The position numbers and the translations under genes were made by a program. A model generated the notes under the pieces. The model searched no databases. It worked only from the letters and a program-made list of their open reading frames with translations, and was not told the origin of the DNA. Shown here one piece after another: positions 25,945 to 33,704 of a stretch of 64,000 nucleotides of DNA (its first letter is position 1; each line of letters starts with the position of its first letter). Source of the DNA: Bacillus sp. SKDU12 (lineage in GTDB: Bacteria > Bacillota > Bacilli > Bacillales > Bacillaceae); the NCBI RefSeq assembly GCF_010093085.1, contig NZ_MSRC01000016.1, forward strand, positions 186,001 through 250,000, written 5' to 3'.

Positions 25945-27390
25945 TTGGAACACACGTTTAAGGAATATATACATGATAATTTAGCATTGGTGCTTCCACA
26001 GCTTAAAGAAAATGATGATCTGGTCAAGAATAAAAAAATGCTGGCGAACGGACTTGTTTTTTACTATCTCTATTTTAGTGAATTGAATGATGAAAATTTG
26101 GTGTCAGAATCCATTAAAACCTTAATCAAAGATGAGGAGACCTTAACGCTTAACCAGATTAAAAAACGCCTTGACCAGCTTGACGCAAGACCCATTGAAA
26201 CCGCGGAAAAAACGGTGGAGTCGATTCTCAGCGGCAATTGCGCTGTGTTTATCAACGGATTGGATAGGGCTTATATGCTGTCTACCGGGCAGAAAAAATC
26301 AAGAAGTCTGGCTGAGCCGACAACTGAAAAAGTGGTTCGGGGTCCAAAGGTAGCGTTTGTCGAAGATATGAATACAAATCTCGCTCTGATCAGGCAAAGA
26401 ACTATGCATCCTAAGTTAATCACCAAAAAAATCATGATCGGCAAAAACAAGCTGAAGCCTGCAGCCATTATGTATATTGATGGCAGAGCGAAAAAGTCCG
26501 TCATAAAAGATGTGAAAGCGCGGCTTAAAAATGTCCAGCTGGAGGATATTCAGGACAGCGGAATGCTTGGAGAGCTTATTGAAGATAATAAATATTCGCC
26601 GTTTCCACAGATTCAAAATACGGAAAGGCCTGACAAGGTATCTTCGGCCCTGTTTAACGGCCGTGTGGCCATTTTGGTCGACAGTTCACCATTTGTGCTT
26701 CTCGTTCCCGTTTCTCTCGGTGTCCTGATGCAGTCGCCGGATGACTATTATGACCGCTGGATTTCAGCATCTCTCATCCGTTTGCTGCGTTTTGCTTCTA
26801 TCTTTATTACCTTGTTTTTATCATCGATTTATATTGCACTCGTGTCCTTCCATCAAGGGCTGCTGCCGACCGCGCTCGCCGTTACGATTTCGGCAAACAG
26901 AGAAAATGTGCCGTTTCCGCCGATATTTGAAGCCTTGCTGATGGAAGTGACGATCGAGCTGTTGAGAGAAGCCGGACTGCGCCTTCCCAATTCGCTCGGA
27001 CAGACGATCGGTCTAGTCGGGGGCGTTGTCATCGGTCAGGCGGCAGTGGAAGCAAATCTTGTCAGTTCGATTATGGTCATTGTCGTCAGTGTCATTGCCC
27101 TTGCATCCTTTACCGTTCCTCAATACGGAATGGGCCTGTCTTTCCGGGTGCTGCGTTTTGTTTCAATGTTTTCCGCCGCTATCCTTGGGCTGTACGGGAT
27201 TATTTTATTTATGCTTGTTGTTTACACACACCTAACGAGACAAACGAGCTTTGGATCTCCCTATTTTTCGCCAAGCGGCTTCTTTAGCTTGAAAAATACG
27301 GATGACTCCATTATCCGTCTCCCGCTTAAAAACAAACCAAAAGAGGCGAATAATCCAAATGAGCCAAAAACAGACTCCAATCAAACTTAA
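25945..27390 (+). CDS. gerAA: Spore germination receptor subunit GerAA
   Basis: A 481-residue A subunit of the GerA germinant receptor in the spore inner membrane, which responds to L-alanine. The N-terminal soluble domain (to about residue 240) precedes five or more hydrophobic segments, including SALFNGRVAILVDSSPFVLLVPV. The conserved family stretch NRENVPFPPIFEALLMEVTIELLREAGLRLP is present. The TTG at 25945 follows AAGAGGTGACTTCC; the GTG at 25936 lies inside that site. A GTATA at 25881 and AAAGATA at 25903 could be a sigma-G promoter, but this is weak. Overlaps gerAB. Confidence 0.95.
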   Translation: MEHTFKEYIHDNLALVLPQLKENDDLVKNKKMLANGLVFYYLYFSELNDENLVSESIKTLIKDEETLTLNQIKKRLDQLDARPIETAEKTVESILSGNCAVFINGLDRAYMLSTGQKKSRSLAEPTTEKVVRGPKVAFVEDMNTNLALIRQRTMHPKLITKKIMIGKNKLKPAAIMYIDGRAKKSVIKDVKARLKNVQLEDIQDSGMLGELIEDNKYSPFPQIQNTERPDKVSSALFNGRVAILVDSSPFVLLVPVSLGVLMQSPDDYYDRWISASLIRLLRFASIFITLFLSSIYIALVSFHQGLLPTALAVTISANRENVPFPPIFEALLMEVTIELLREAGLRLPNSLGQTIGLVGGVVIGQAAVEANLVSSIMVIVVSVIALASFTVPQYGMGLSFRVLRFVSMFSAAILGLYGIILFMLVVYTHLTRQTSFGSPYFSPSGFFSLKNTDDSIIRLPLKNKPKEANNPNEPKTDSNQT

Positions 27391-28456
27391 TACCTTTCAA
27401 GGTATTTCCATTATTGCAAATACAATGCTTGGGGCCGGCCTGTTAACATTACCGAGGGCACTGACGACTAAGACCAACACCCCCGACGGCTGGATTACGC
27501 TCATGTTAGAGGGCATTATATTTATTCTTTTCATCTATGTAAACACGCTTATTCAAAAAAAACATCAGTATGCTTCATTGTTTGAATACTTGCGGGAAGG
27601 GCTCGGAAAATGGATCGGCAGCATCATCAGCCTTTTGATCTGCTGCTATTTTATCGGAGTCGCCAGCTTTGAAACCCGGGCGATGGCTGAAATGGTTAAG
27701 TTTTTCCTGCTGGAGAGAACGCCAATTCAAGTGATTATTATAACGTTTATCTGCTGCGGTATCTATTTAATTGTAGGCGGTTTAAAGGATGTCTCCCGAC
27801 TCTTTCCTTTTTATCTCGTCATTACGATCATTATTTTGCTGATTTTATTTGGTATCAGCTTTAAGATTTTTGATATCAATAATTTGCGCCCTGTTTTAGG
27901 TGAAGGTCTGCACCCTATTTTAAACTCCCTTACTGTCGTTTCCATCTCTTTTTTAGGAATGGAAGTGATGCTGTTTCTACCTGAACATATGAAGAAACAG
28001 AAATACACATTCAGATACTCAGTAATCGGCTTTGCGATTCCAATTGTTTTATATATCCTGACGTACCTCATTGTCGTTGGCGCTTTGACAGCTCCTGAGG
28101 TCAAAACACTGATATGGCCGACGATTTCCCTCTTTCAGTCCTTTGAGTTGAAAGGCACATTCATTGAACGGTTTGAATCGTTTTTACTGATCGTCTGGGT
28201 CATTCAATTTTTCACAACGTTTGTCATTTATGGATATCTTGCCGCGAATGGGCTCAAGAAGACGTTTGGGCTATCGGCTAAAAAAAGCATGATGCTCATT
28301 GGAGCGGCCGTCTTTTACTTTTCTCTGTGGCCGGATGACACAAACAAAGTCATCATGTATAGCGATTACCTCGGATACATGTTCATCGGTCTGTTTCTGC
28401 TTCCCTTTATTCTCTTTTTTATTGTAGCTCTTAAAAGGAGGATGACAGCAAAATGA
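27359..28456 (+). CDS. gerAB: Spore germination receptor subunit GerAB
   Basis: A 365-residue integral membrane protein of the APC-like spore permease family with about ten transmembrane helices. Starts MSQKQTPIKLNTFQGIS, then the conserved ANTMLGAGLLTLPRAL helix. In GerA it carries the L-alanine binding pocket. ATG 27359 overlaps the gerAA end by 32 bases. The stop overlaps the gerAC ATG by four bases. Confidence 0.95.
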   Translation: MSQKQTPIKLNTFQGISIIANTMLGAGLLTLPRALTTKTNTPDGWITLMLEGIIFILFIYVNTLIQKKHQYASLFEYLREGLGKWIGSIISLLICCYFIGVASFETRAMAEMVKFFLLERTPIQVIIITFICCGIYLIVGGLKDVSRLFPFYLVITIIILLILFGISFKIFDINNLRPVLGEGLHPILNSLTVVSISFLGMEVMLFLPEHMKKQKYTFRYSVIGFAIPIVLYILTYLIVVGALTAPEVKTLIWPTISLFQSFELKGTFIERFESFLLIVWVIQFFTTFVIYGYLAANGLKKTFGLSAKKSMMLIGAAVFYFSLWPDDTNKVIMYSDYLGYMFIGLFLLPFILFFIVALKRRMTAK

Positions 28457-29571
28457 AGATCAGGATTTTATGTATATTCATATGCCCCCTATTGCTGTCC
28501 GGATGCTGGGACAGCCGAAATATTGAGGATTTAAGCTTAGTCATTGGTGTTGGCTTAGACAAGTCGGATCATCAGAACTTAGAACTGACACAGCAAATTC
28601 TTGTGCCAAAAAAAGCTAGCTCCACAGAAAGTTCTTCATCTGATCCGACCCAGCTTTCTATCACAAAGGGTGAAACGGTTCATCAAATGATAAGAACATC
28701 TGCATTAAAGCATAATCCTACGTTTTCCCAGCATTTGCGTCTCATCCTGCTTTCCAAAAATGCGATTGCTGATCACGTCGGAATGGACGCGATCATTAAC
28801 CAATTTGTTAGAGACAATGGGACAAGGAGGAGTTCGTACGTCTTTGTCACCAATAGCCGTCCTAAGGATGTATTTAAAATGAATGAGGGAGGCGAGCCTG
28901 CATCCAATGTGATTTATGCTCTGACAGAAAACAATTCAGTGACGATCAGAATGATGGATCCTGTTACGCTGGGAGAGATATCAGAGCATTTAACCTCTGA
29001 TGATTCGTTTCTCATCCCGCATGTCGGTGAGGAAAACGGCAAACTCGCGATAAACGGGGCTGCTATCATCAAAAATAAATTTTGGCTCCGGGATTTAACA
29101 CCGGGTGAGCTGCAAAACATAAACTTATTCACAGGCACTGTCCAAGGCGGCGTCATTGATATGAGGCATAACGGCAATCTTTTTTCTTATGAGGTATACT
29201 CCAGCAGCCGCAAGATCAAAACTGACTATAAGGACGGCAAGTTCAAGTTCACCGTCACACGCCATATTGAAGGCCGATTATCCGAGGACTGGGATACTAA
29301 GGAGGATTCTTTTAAGGATTCCTATATAAAAGGGATTGAAAAAACCATCGAAAAACGATTGCATGAAACAGTGACTGCGTTCGCAGGCAAACTGCAGGAA
29401 GATATCAAAGCAGATGTAACCGGTCTGGGAAACGAGGTTAGAATTCATTATCCTCAAAAGTGGAGCAAAATCGCAAGAAAATGGGATGATGAATATTTCA
29501 GCAATGCGGAAATAGACTACCGCATTCATGTGGTTGTCAGAGACTTCGGGACAAAAGGCGCGACGAAATAA
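28453..29571 (+). CDS. gerAC: Spore germination receptor lipoprotein GerAC
   Basis: A 372-residue lipoprotein subunit of GerA. The signal peptide MKIRILCIFICPLLLSGC ends in lipobox LLSGC followed by WDSRNIEDL, the conserved N-terminus of GerAC proteins. The three-domain body is complete and ends RDFGTKGATK. ATG overlaps gerAB (ATGA) with AAAGGAGGATGAC upstream. It is convergent with the liaR remnant, only six bases away. Confidence 0.95.
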   Translation: MKIRILCIFICPLLLSGCWDSRNIEDLSLVIGVGLDKSDHQNLELTQQILVPKKASSTESSSSDPTQLSITKGETVHQMIRTSALKHNPTFSQHLRLILLSKNAIADHVGMDAIINQFVRDNGTRRSSYVFVTNSRPKDVFKMNEGGEPASNVIYALTENNSVTIRMMDPVTLGEISEHLTSDDSFLIPHVGEENGKLAINGAAIIKNKFWLRDLTPGELQNINLFTGTVQGGVIDMRHNGNLFSYEVYSSSRKIKTDYKDGKFKFTVTRHIEGRLSEDWDTKEDSFKDSYIKGIEKTIEKRLHETVTAFAGKLQEDIKADVTGLGNEVRIHYPQKWSKIARKWDDEYFSNAEIDYRIHVVVRDFGTKGATK

Positions 29572-29577
29572 CGGACG

Positions 29578-29832
29578 CTATTTTACGAGGTGGTTTCGGT
29601 ATGCATATACCGCAGCCTGCGTCCGGTCACTGACATCCAGCTTTGATAAAATATTAGTGATATGGGTTTTGACTGTTTTAATAGTGATAAACAGCTCCTC
29701 GCTAATTTCTTTATTTGTTTTTTCTTCCGCGATCAGGCAGAGAATTTCGAGCTCCCGTTTTGTTAATGATTCATGCGGGAGTGCGTTTTCTCCTGAGTGG
29801 CGCGCCGGGATAATACTTTTCCCGCCACTTTT
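29578..29832 (-). pseudogene. liaR: liaR remnant (C-terminal DNA-binding domain only)
   Basis: Residues HSGENALPHESLTKRELE through RTQAAVYAYRNHLVK, encoded 29578-29802, are the LuxR-type helix-turn-helix of the response regulator LiaR (about 74 of some 211 residues). The whole receiver domain is absent. Just upstream (29803-29832) the LiaR sequence continues in another phase as KVAGKVLSR, so one base appears to be missing near 29803. Upstream of that, the sequence switches to liaI. No start codon with a ribosome site exists in this frame, so no functional LiaR is made. Cause: one deletion removed liaH, liaG, liaF, liaS and two thirds of liaR. Confidence 0.88.
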
Positions 29833-30166
29833 GATAGGCAGCCGAAGCCGGTTCAGGGTCAAAAGACGATACACCGTTATCAGCTGATCCGTTTTTCATC
29901 AGCTTCCAGCCGTAATACACCGTAGCTGCCGCCAGCGCGATTCCGAGGACAAACGGAAGCGGGCAGACGAGCATGATTGCTCCGATGCCGCCAAGGATGA
30001 TTCCTGTGATGGCTTTTCCTGCGGCAAACCTTTTGATTCCTGCGTATGTCATCAAGCTTCCAATGGCGAGCGGGATGATAAAGCCGAAGCTTCCCCCTCC
30101 GAAAAAGACAGAGACTCCAAAAACAATTAATAAGAATCCGCCTATCGTTTTTTTGTTTATCTTCAT
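29771..30166 (-). CDS. liaI: LiaI with aberrant C-terminus from fusion to liaR
   Basis: A 131-residue membrane protein. Residues 1 to about 112 are LiaI: MKINKKTIGGFLLIVFG, two or three hydrophobic segments (IIPLAIGSLMTYAGI, ITGIILGGIGAIMLVCPLPF, GIALAAATVYYGW) and the linker SADNGVSSFDPEPASAAYQ. The last 19 residues (KWREKYYPGAPLRRKRTPA) come from liaR read out of frame, then TGA at 29771. The normal LiaI C-terminus, as I recall it, is acidic (about 126 residues total); here it is basic. LiaI normally docks LiaH at the membrane, but liaH is missing. ATG follows AAAGGAGGATCTGC. Confidence 0.88.
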   Translation of the reverse strand: MKINKKTIGGFLLIVFGVSVFFGGGSFGFIIPLAIGSLMTYAGIKRFAAGKAITGIILGGIGAIMLVCPLPFVLGIALAAATVYYGWKLMKNGSADNGVSSFDPEPASAAYQKWREKYYPGAPLRRKRTPA

Positions 30167-30246
30167 GCAGATCCTCCTTTCGTTTTCCTTGTCTTCATCT
30201 TAAACAAGTTGGCATTTGCGCAAAACGAACAGAGATTGATTTTTAT

Positions 30247-30264
30247 ATAAGACTAGAGTCTTAT
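30247..30264 (-). promoter_or_regulatory. LiaR operator upstream of liaI
   Basis: ATAAGACTCTAGTCTTAT (minus strand) is a perfect 18-base dyad at the position where the LiaR box of the PliaI promoter lies in B. subtilis, about 80 bases before the liaI start. It is intact although its regulator is destroyed in this genome. Confidence 0.75.
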
Positions 30265-30286
30265 CATGCCCCGGACCCATAGACAC

Positions 30287-30314
30287 AAAAAAACGCCATG
30301 CACGAGGCATGGCA
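30287..30314 (-). terminator. Terminator after yvqJ
   Basis: GCCATGC and GCATGGC pair around ACGAG/CTCGT, followed on the minus strand by a seven-T run (A-run 30287-30293). Confidence 0.8.
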
Positions 30315-30326
30315 TTTCAAAACCCT

Positions 30327-31595
30327 TTACAAATGAACACTTGCTTCCCTTTCTTTGACCAGGTCGGACCGTTCTGCTTTAGCCAGCTTTGTGAACAGTA
30401 AAATTCCGATACCTGCAATAATTTCAACAACTCCTCCGACAGCGATCACAGTTCCTGAGCCAAAAGCATTCGCGGCATATCCGCAAATAACAGCTCCGGC
30501 AGGAATGGAGATATTTGAGATCATATGTATAACGGCGTAGACTTGCGGCTGATCCTCACTATCCACAGAGGTCTGGATAATCGTGTACTCAGGAACATTA
30601 ACAGCACTGACTGCAGCGCCAAAGGTAAACGCAGCGAGAAAAACGAGCGGCAAAAATGTATTCATCCCAGTAATAAAGAAAGCGAATCCTTCAATAATGC
30701 CGGCCGTTACGAATAGCAGGCCGTATCTATTCACCTTGACTTTCGCCAGCACAAATCCTAATAAAAAAGCGCCTGCGGCGGTGGTGGCCTTTAAAAATGA
30801 GTAAACGATCGGATTGCCGTTTAAATCCTCCGCTACATAAACGGCTGAGAGTGCTTCCCAAGGTGCAGCCGCGAAATTCATAAAGATACAGTAAATGGCG
30901 AGCGGATATAAAATCTGATGTTTTCTCACGAGCGTAAAACCGCGTTTCAGTCTGCCGATATATGTGCCTCTCTGCGCAACGGCAGCAGATTCTAATTGAG
31001 ATTGAACAGCAGTGTACTTAATAAAAAGGACGAGAAAACCAGAAACCAAATAAAGGATGAGTGCGATAAGCATTGTATAAGAAGGGCTGATAAATGTCAG
31101 AATAGCGCCGCATAATGTGACAGCTCCGAGCCGGACAATTTGGGCGGAGGATTGCAGCACAGCGTTTGCTTTTTGAATGCCCTCTTCATTTACGATTTGG
31201 GGAATTAAAGCGATGGAGGCGGGATTATAGGCAGCTCCTGTTGCAGAATGCACAATCATAAGGGTCATGACAAACCACAATGGAGAAAAACCCGCAAAAT
31301 GGCAAAGAGGAATGATCAAGACAATCGCAGCCCTCGTCAAATCTGAAAAGTACATCCAAAATTTCAGTGTGGTCTGTTTCATGAAAGGACCTGTCACAGG
31401 CGCCAGTACAGCTTCTGGCAAGAAGGTGACAGCAATCAATAAAGCAGTGCCGATCGCACCTTTGCCATCATAAATTAAAAACCATAATATTGAGTTAAAT
31501 GCGAACATATCGCCGGATATCTTGACTATTCTTGAGAAAAAAAGATAATTGAAATTTCTCTTCCAGATGCTATCACTTTCAATTAAATTCACCAT
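30327..31595 (-). CDS. yvqJ: MFS transporter YvqJ
   Basis: A 422-residue major facilitator with 12 predicted transmembrane segments, of the macrolide-efflux/enterobactin-exporter-like group (begins WKRNFNYLFFSRIVKISGDMF; related to MefA-type proteins). Substrate unknown. No classical motif A is evident, as usual in this subgroup. It stands alone between the lia remnant and btuR, with a clear terminator at 30287-30314. Confidence 0.83.
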   Translation of the reverse strand: MVNLIESDSIWKRNFNYLFFSRIVKISGDMFAFNSILWFLIYDGKGAIGTALLIAVTFLPEAVLAPVTGPFMKQTTLKFWMYFSDLTRAAIVLIIPLCHFAGFSPLWFVMTLMIVHSATGAAYNPASIALIPQIVNEEGIQKANAVLQSSAQIVRLGAVTLCGAILTFISPSYTMLIALILYLVSGFLVLFIKYTAVQSQLESAAVAQRGTYIGRLKRGFTLVRKHQILYPLAIYCIFMNFAAAPWEALSAVYVAEDLNGNPIVYSFLKATTAAGAFLLGFVLAKVKVNRYGLLFVTAGIIEGFAFFITGMNTFLPLVFLAAFTFGAAVSAVNVPEYTIIQTSVDSEDQPQVYAVIHMISNISIPAGAVICGYAANAFGSGTVIAVGGVVEIIAGIGILLFTKLAKAERSDLVKEREASVHL

Positions 31596-31724
31596 CTATC
31601 AGAGCCCCCTATTGCCTATTTTTTACATCTATTTGTTACAATATCTCATTTTTTCATTTTTCGGTCAATAATTCGTAAGGTTCATTTTTTGTCGTAAAAT
31701 AGGAGATTGACAGAATGAAAAACA

Positions 31725-31756
31725 AAAATCCGGCATGCAGAGTGAACACGCCGAAT
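31725..31756 (-). terminator. Terminator after btuR
   Basis: On the minus strand ATTCGGCGTG and CATGCCGGAT pair with G-T wobbles, followed by TTTTTGTTTTT. It ends the cobalamin operon. Confidence 0.7.
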
Positions 31757-31769
31757 TTGTTTTCTTTTT

Positions 31770-32351
31770 TTATGATTTGCTGTTGTTTTGGTCCCGAAAC
31801 ACAACAGCACTTCTTTCATATTCTACATCACCAATGCTGCTTCTCACATTCACAACGCGGGCGGCGGCAAAGAAATAGTCGGACAAGCGATTCAAATAAC
31901 GCAGCACTGTTTCATGGATCTCTTCTGATTTCATCAGGGCCACCACTCGTCGTTCCGCCCGTCTCGTAATAGTGCGCGCACAATGGAGAAGCGCAGCACC
32001 CTTTGAGCCGCCCGGAAGAATAAATTTCTTCAGTTCCGGTGCTTCCGCTGTATAGGCATCAATACGCGTTTCTAAAAAGGAAACGGATTCTTCCGTTAGT
32101 TTATAGTCTTTTTTTTCTGTGACGATTGCCAGATCGCCTCCGCAATCAAACAGCTCATGCTGGATCATCAGCAGCTCTGCTGTCACATCTTCAAAGCCGG
32201 ACTGCCCGGAAAGCTCAGCTAAACAAAGTCCGACAAAGCTGTTCAGTTCATCAATAGTGCCGTAGCTTTCGACCCGAAGGCTATCCTTGTCCGTTCTGCC
32301 TCCTACTAGACTCGTTTGTCCTTTATCGCCTGTTTTGGTATATAGTTTCAT
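31770..32351 (-). CDS. btuR: Cob(I)alamin adenosyltransferase (PduO type)
   Basis: A 193-residue PduO-type ATP:corrinoid adenosyltransferase (yvqK). The N-terminal ATP site is MKLYTKTGDKGQTSLVGG and the family stretch VESYGTIDELNSFVGL follows; the conserved RTITRRAERRVV helix is also present. Converts cob(I)alamin or cobinamide to the adenosyl form after uptake. Last gene of the yvrC-yvrB-yvrA-btuR operon, 21 bases after yvrA, with GGAGAGAGATGA before the ATG. Confidence 0.93.
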   Translation of the reverse strand: MKLYTKTGDKGQTSLVGGRTDKDSLRVESYGTIDELNSFVGLCLAELSGQSGFEDVTAELLMIQHELFDCGGDLAIVTEKKDYKLTEESVSFLETRIDAYTAEAPELKKFILPGGSKGAALLHCARTITRRAERRVVALMKSEEIHETVLRYLNRLSDYFFAAARVVNVRSSIGDVEYERSAVVFRDQNNSKS

Positions 32352-32372
32352 TCATCTCTCTCCTTTACAGAC

Positions 32373-33704
32373 TTATTCAAACAGCTCTTCCGCCTCTTTT
32401 ACACATTCAGCCATTCCCGCCTTTATCAATTGAATGAGCTGCTTTTTTGTGTGTTCAGATTGCTGAATTTGTGTCGCAGCGATGAGCATATCCCCCTCTG
32501 CCTGTCTGTCTCTCAGCACTTTCGTCCGTTCTGCTTCCGCAGCCATAAGGATGTTGACGAAGGATTGATCTGATACATATCCATTGATCAAAATCCAGAT
32601 CGAAAACCCTGTCATGACACATATGAAAACGGATAGCTCACCATCCTCATACGTTCGATACACGAAATGGTCAAGCCTTCCTGATGACGCCATCGCACAC
32701 GTTTCCGGCAGATGAAAACCGTTTTCTGATAGATAAGCCGTCAGCCCATCGATTGGATCCGCCTGAAACGGCAGCCTTTTATGGATAAGCGTCCTGCTCC
32801 ACGAAAACCCCGCACCGACAGGAGCTGAGGACAATGTGCGAAGCGGGAGGTCCGTTTGAAGGATAATGTCATCACGCCCCGCTTGGAGCATTGCTTCAAA
32901 TGGGATGCGCAGCTGGTCCACACTTGCTTTTTCAGGCTGAATCACAATCATCGGTTTAGAGGAGCTGTGATGAACCAAAGCAGTGATATCTGTATCGTAC
33001 ACCGTCTTTATATGATGTTCTGTGACCGCATATTCCGGCTTTTGCTTAGGTCCGGCTATACCGTTTTTCATAAACAAGAGCTCGTCACAATACAGGCTCG
33101 CAGTATTCAAATCATGAAAAACGCTGACAACCGCCAATCCGCTTTCTCTTGTCAGGCGTTTGATCAGATCGAGCAATTCTTTTTGATAAGACAGATCGAG
33201 AAAATTGGTCGGCTCGTCCAAAAATAACATACGTGGCTGCTGCGCCAAAGCTTGGGCTACATACACCCGCTGCTGTTCACCTCCGCTTAATTCACGGATC
33301 GATTTTTGAGCAAATGCAGCCACTCCTGTTTGCTCCATTGCTTCCAGTACAATGGCTTCATCCTTTTCAGTCTGCTGTCTGAACAGCCCTGTTTGGAATG
33401 GATATCTGCCGAAAGCTACCGTTTCTTTGACGGTAAAGGTAAAGGCTTGATCCGTTTTTTGCGGCAGGACAGCCATCATGCGCGCCAGTTCCTTCGGTTT
33501 ATAGTCCGCAAGCGGTTTGCCAGCTAGATAAACGCTGCCTTCCTTCGCCGGCAGCGTACCTGTCAGCAAATGCAAAAGCGTTGTTTTTCCGCTGCCATTA
33601 GGGCCGAGAATTCCGAGAAATTCACCCCGCTCCACTGTTAAGCTGACATTGCTGATCAGCCTGCTGTCTCCATATCCCCCCGATAGTCCTTCTGCTTTCA
33701 TCAT
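32373..33704 (-). CDS. yvrA: Cobalamin ABC transporter ATPase fused to a CbiZ-like domain (YvrA)
   Basis: A 443-residue fusion. Residues 1 to about 250 form a BtuD-type ATPase: Walker A LGPNGSGKTTLLHLL, signature RELSGGEQQRVYVAQAL, Walker B RMLFLDEPTNFLDL, H-loop SVFHDLNTASLY. Residues about 265-440 resemble adenosylcobinamide amidohydrolase CbiZ, with the conserved RTLSSAPVGAGFSWSRTLI. CbiZ cleaves the aminopropanol side chain from adenosylcobinamide to give adenosylcobyric acid for salvage. The ATG overlaps the yvrB stop by four bases. The N-terminal half energises YvrB; activity of the C-terminal half is inferred. Confidence 0.88.
   Translation of the reverse strand: MMKAEGLSGGYGDSRLISNVSLTVERGEFLGILGPNGSGKTTLLHLLTGTLPAKEGSVYLAGKPLADYKPKELARMMAVLPQKTDQAFTFTVKETVAFGRYPFQTGLFRQQTEKDEAIVLEAMEQTGVAAFAQKSIRELSGGEQQRVYVAQALAQQPRMLFLDEPTNFLDLSYQKELLDLIKRLTRESGLAVVSVFHDLNTASLYCDELLFMKNGIAGPKQKPEYAVTEHHIKTVYDTDITALVHHSSSKPMIVIQPEKASVDQLRIPFEAMLQAGRDDIILQTDLPLRTLSSAPVGAGFSWSRTLIHKRLPFQADPIDGLTAYLSENGFHLPETCAMASSGRLDHFVYRTYEDGELSVFICVMTGFSIWILINGYVSDQSFVNILMAAEAERTKVLRDRQAEGDMLIAATQIQQSEHTKKQLIQLIKAGMAECVKEAEELFE

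Noticed and set aside
29799..29806. GGCGCGCC eight-base site exactly at the liaR lesion, possibly an engineered scar
   Set aside because: A single missing T in GGCTGCGCC creates it by chance. There is no marker, primer tail, FRT/lox or vector sequence nearby, and only one such site at the joint. An artificial origin cannot be fully excluded but is not needed.
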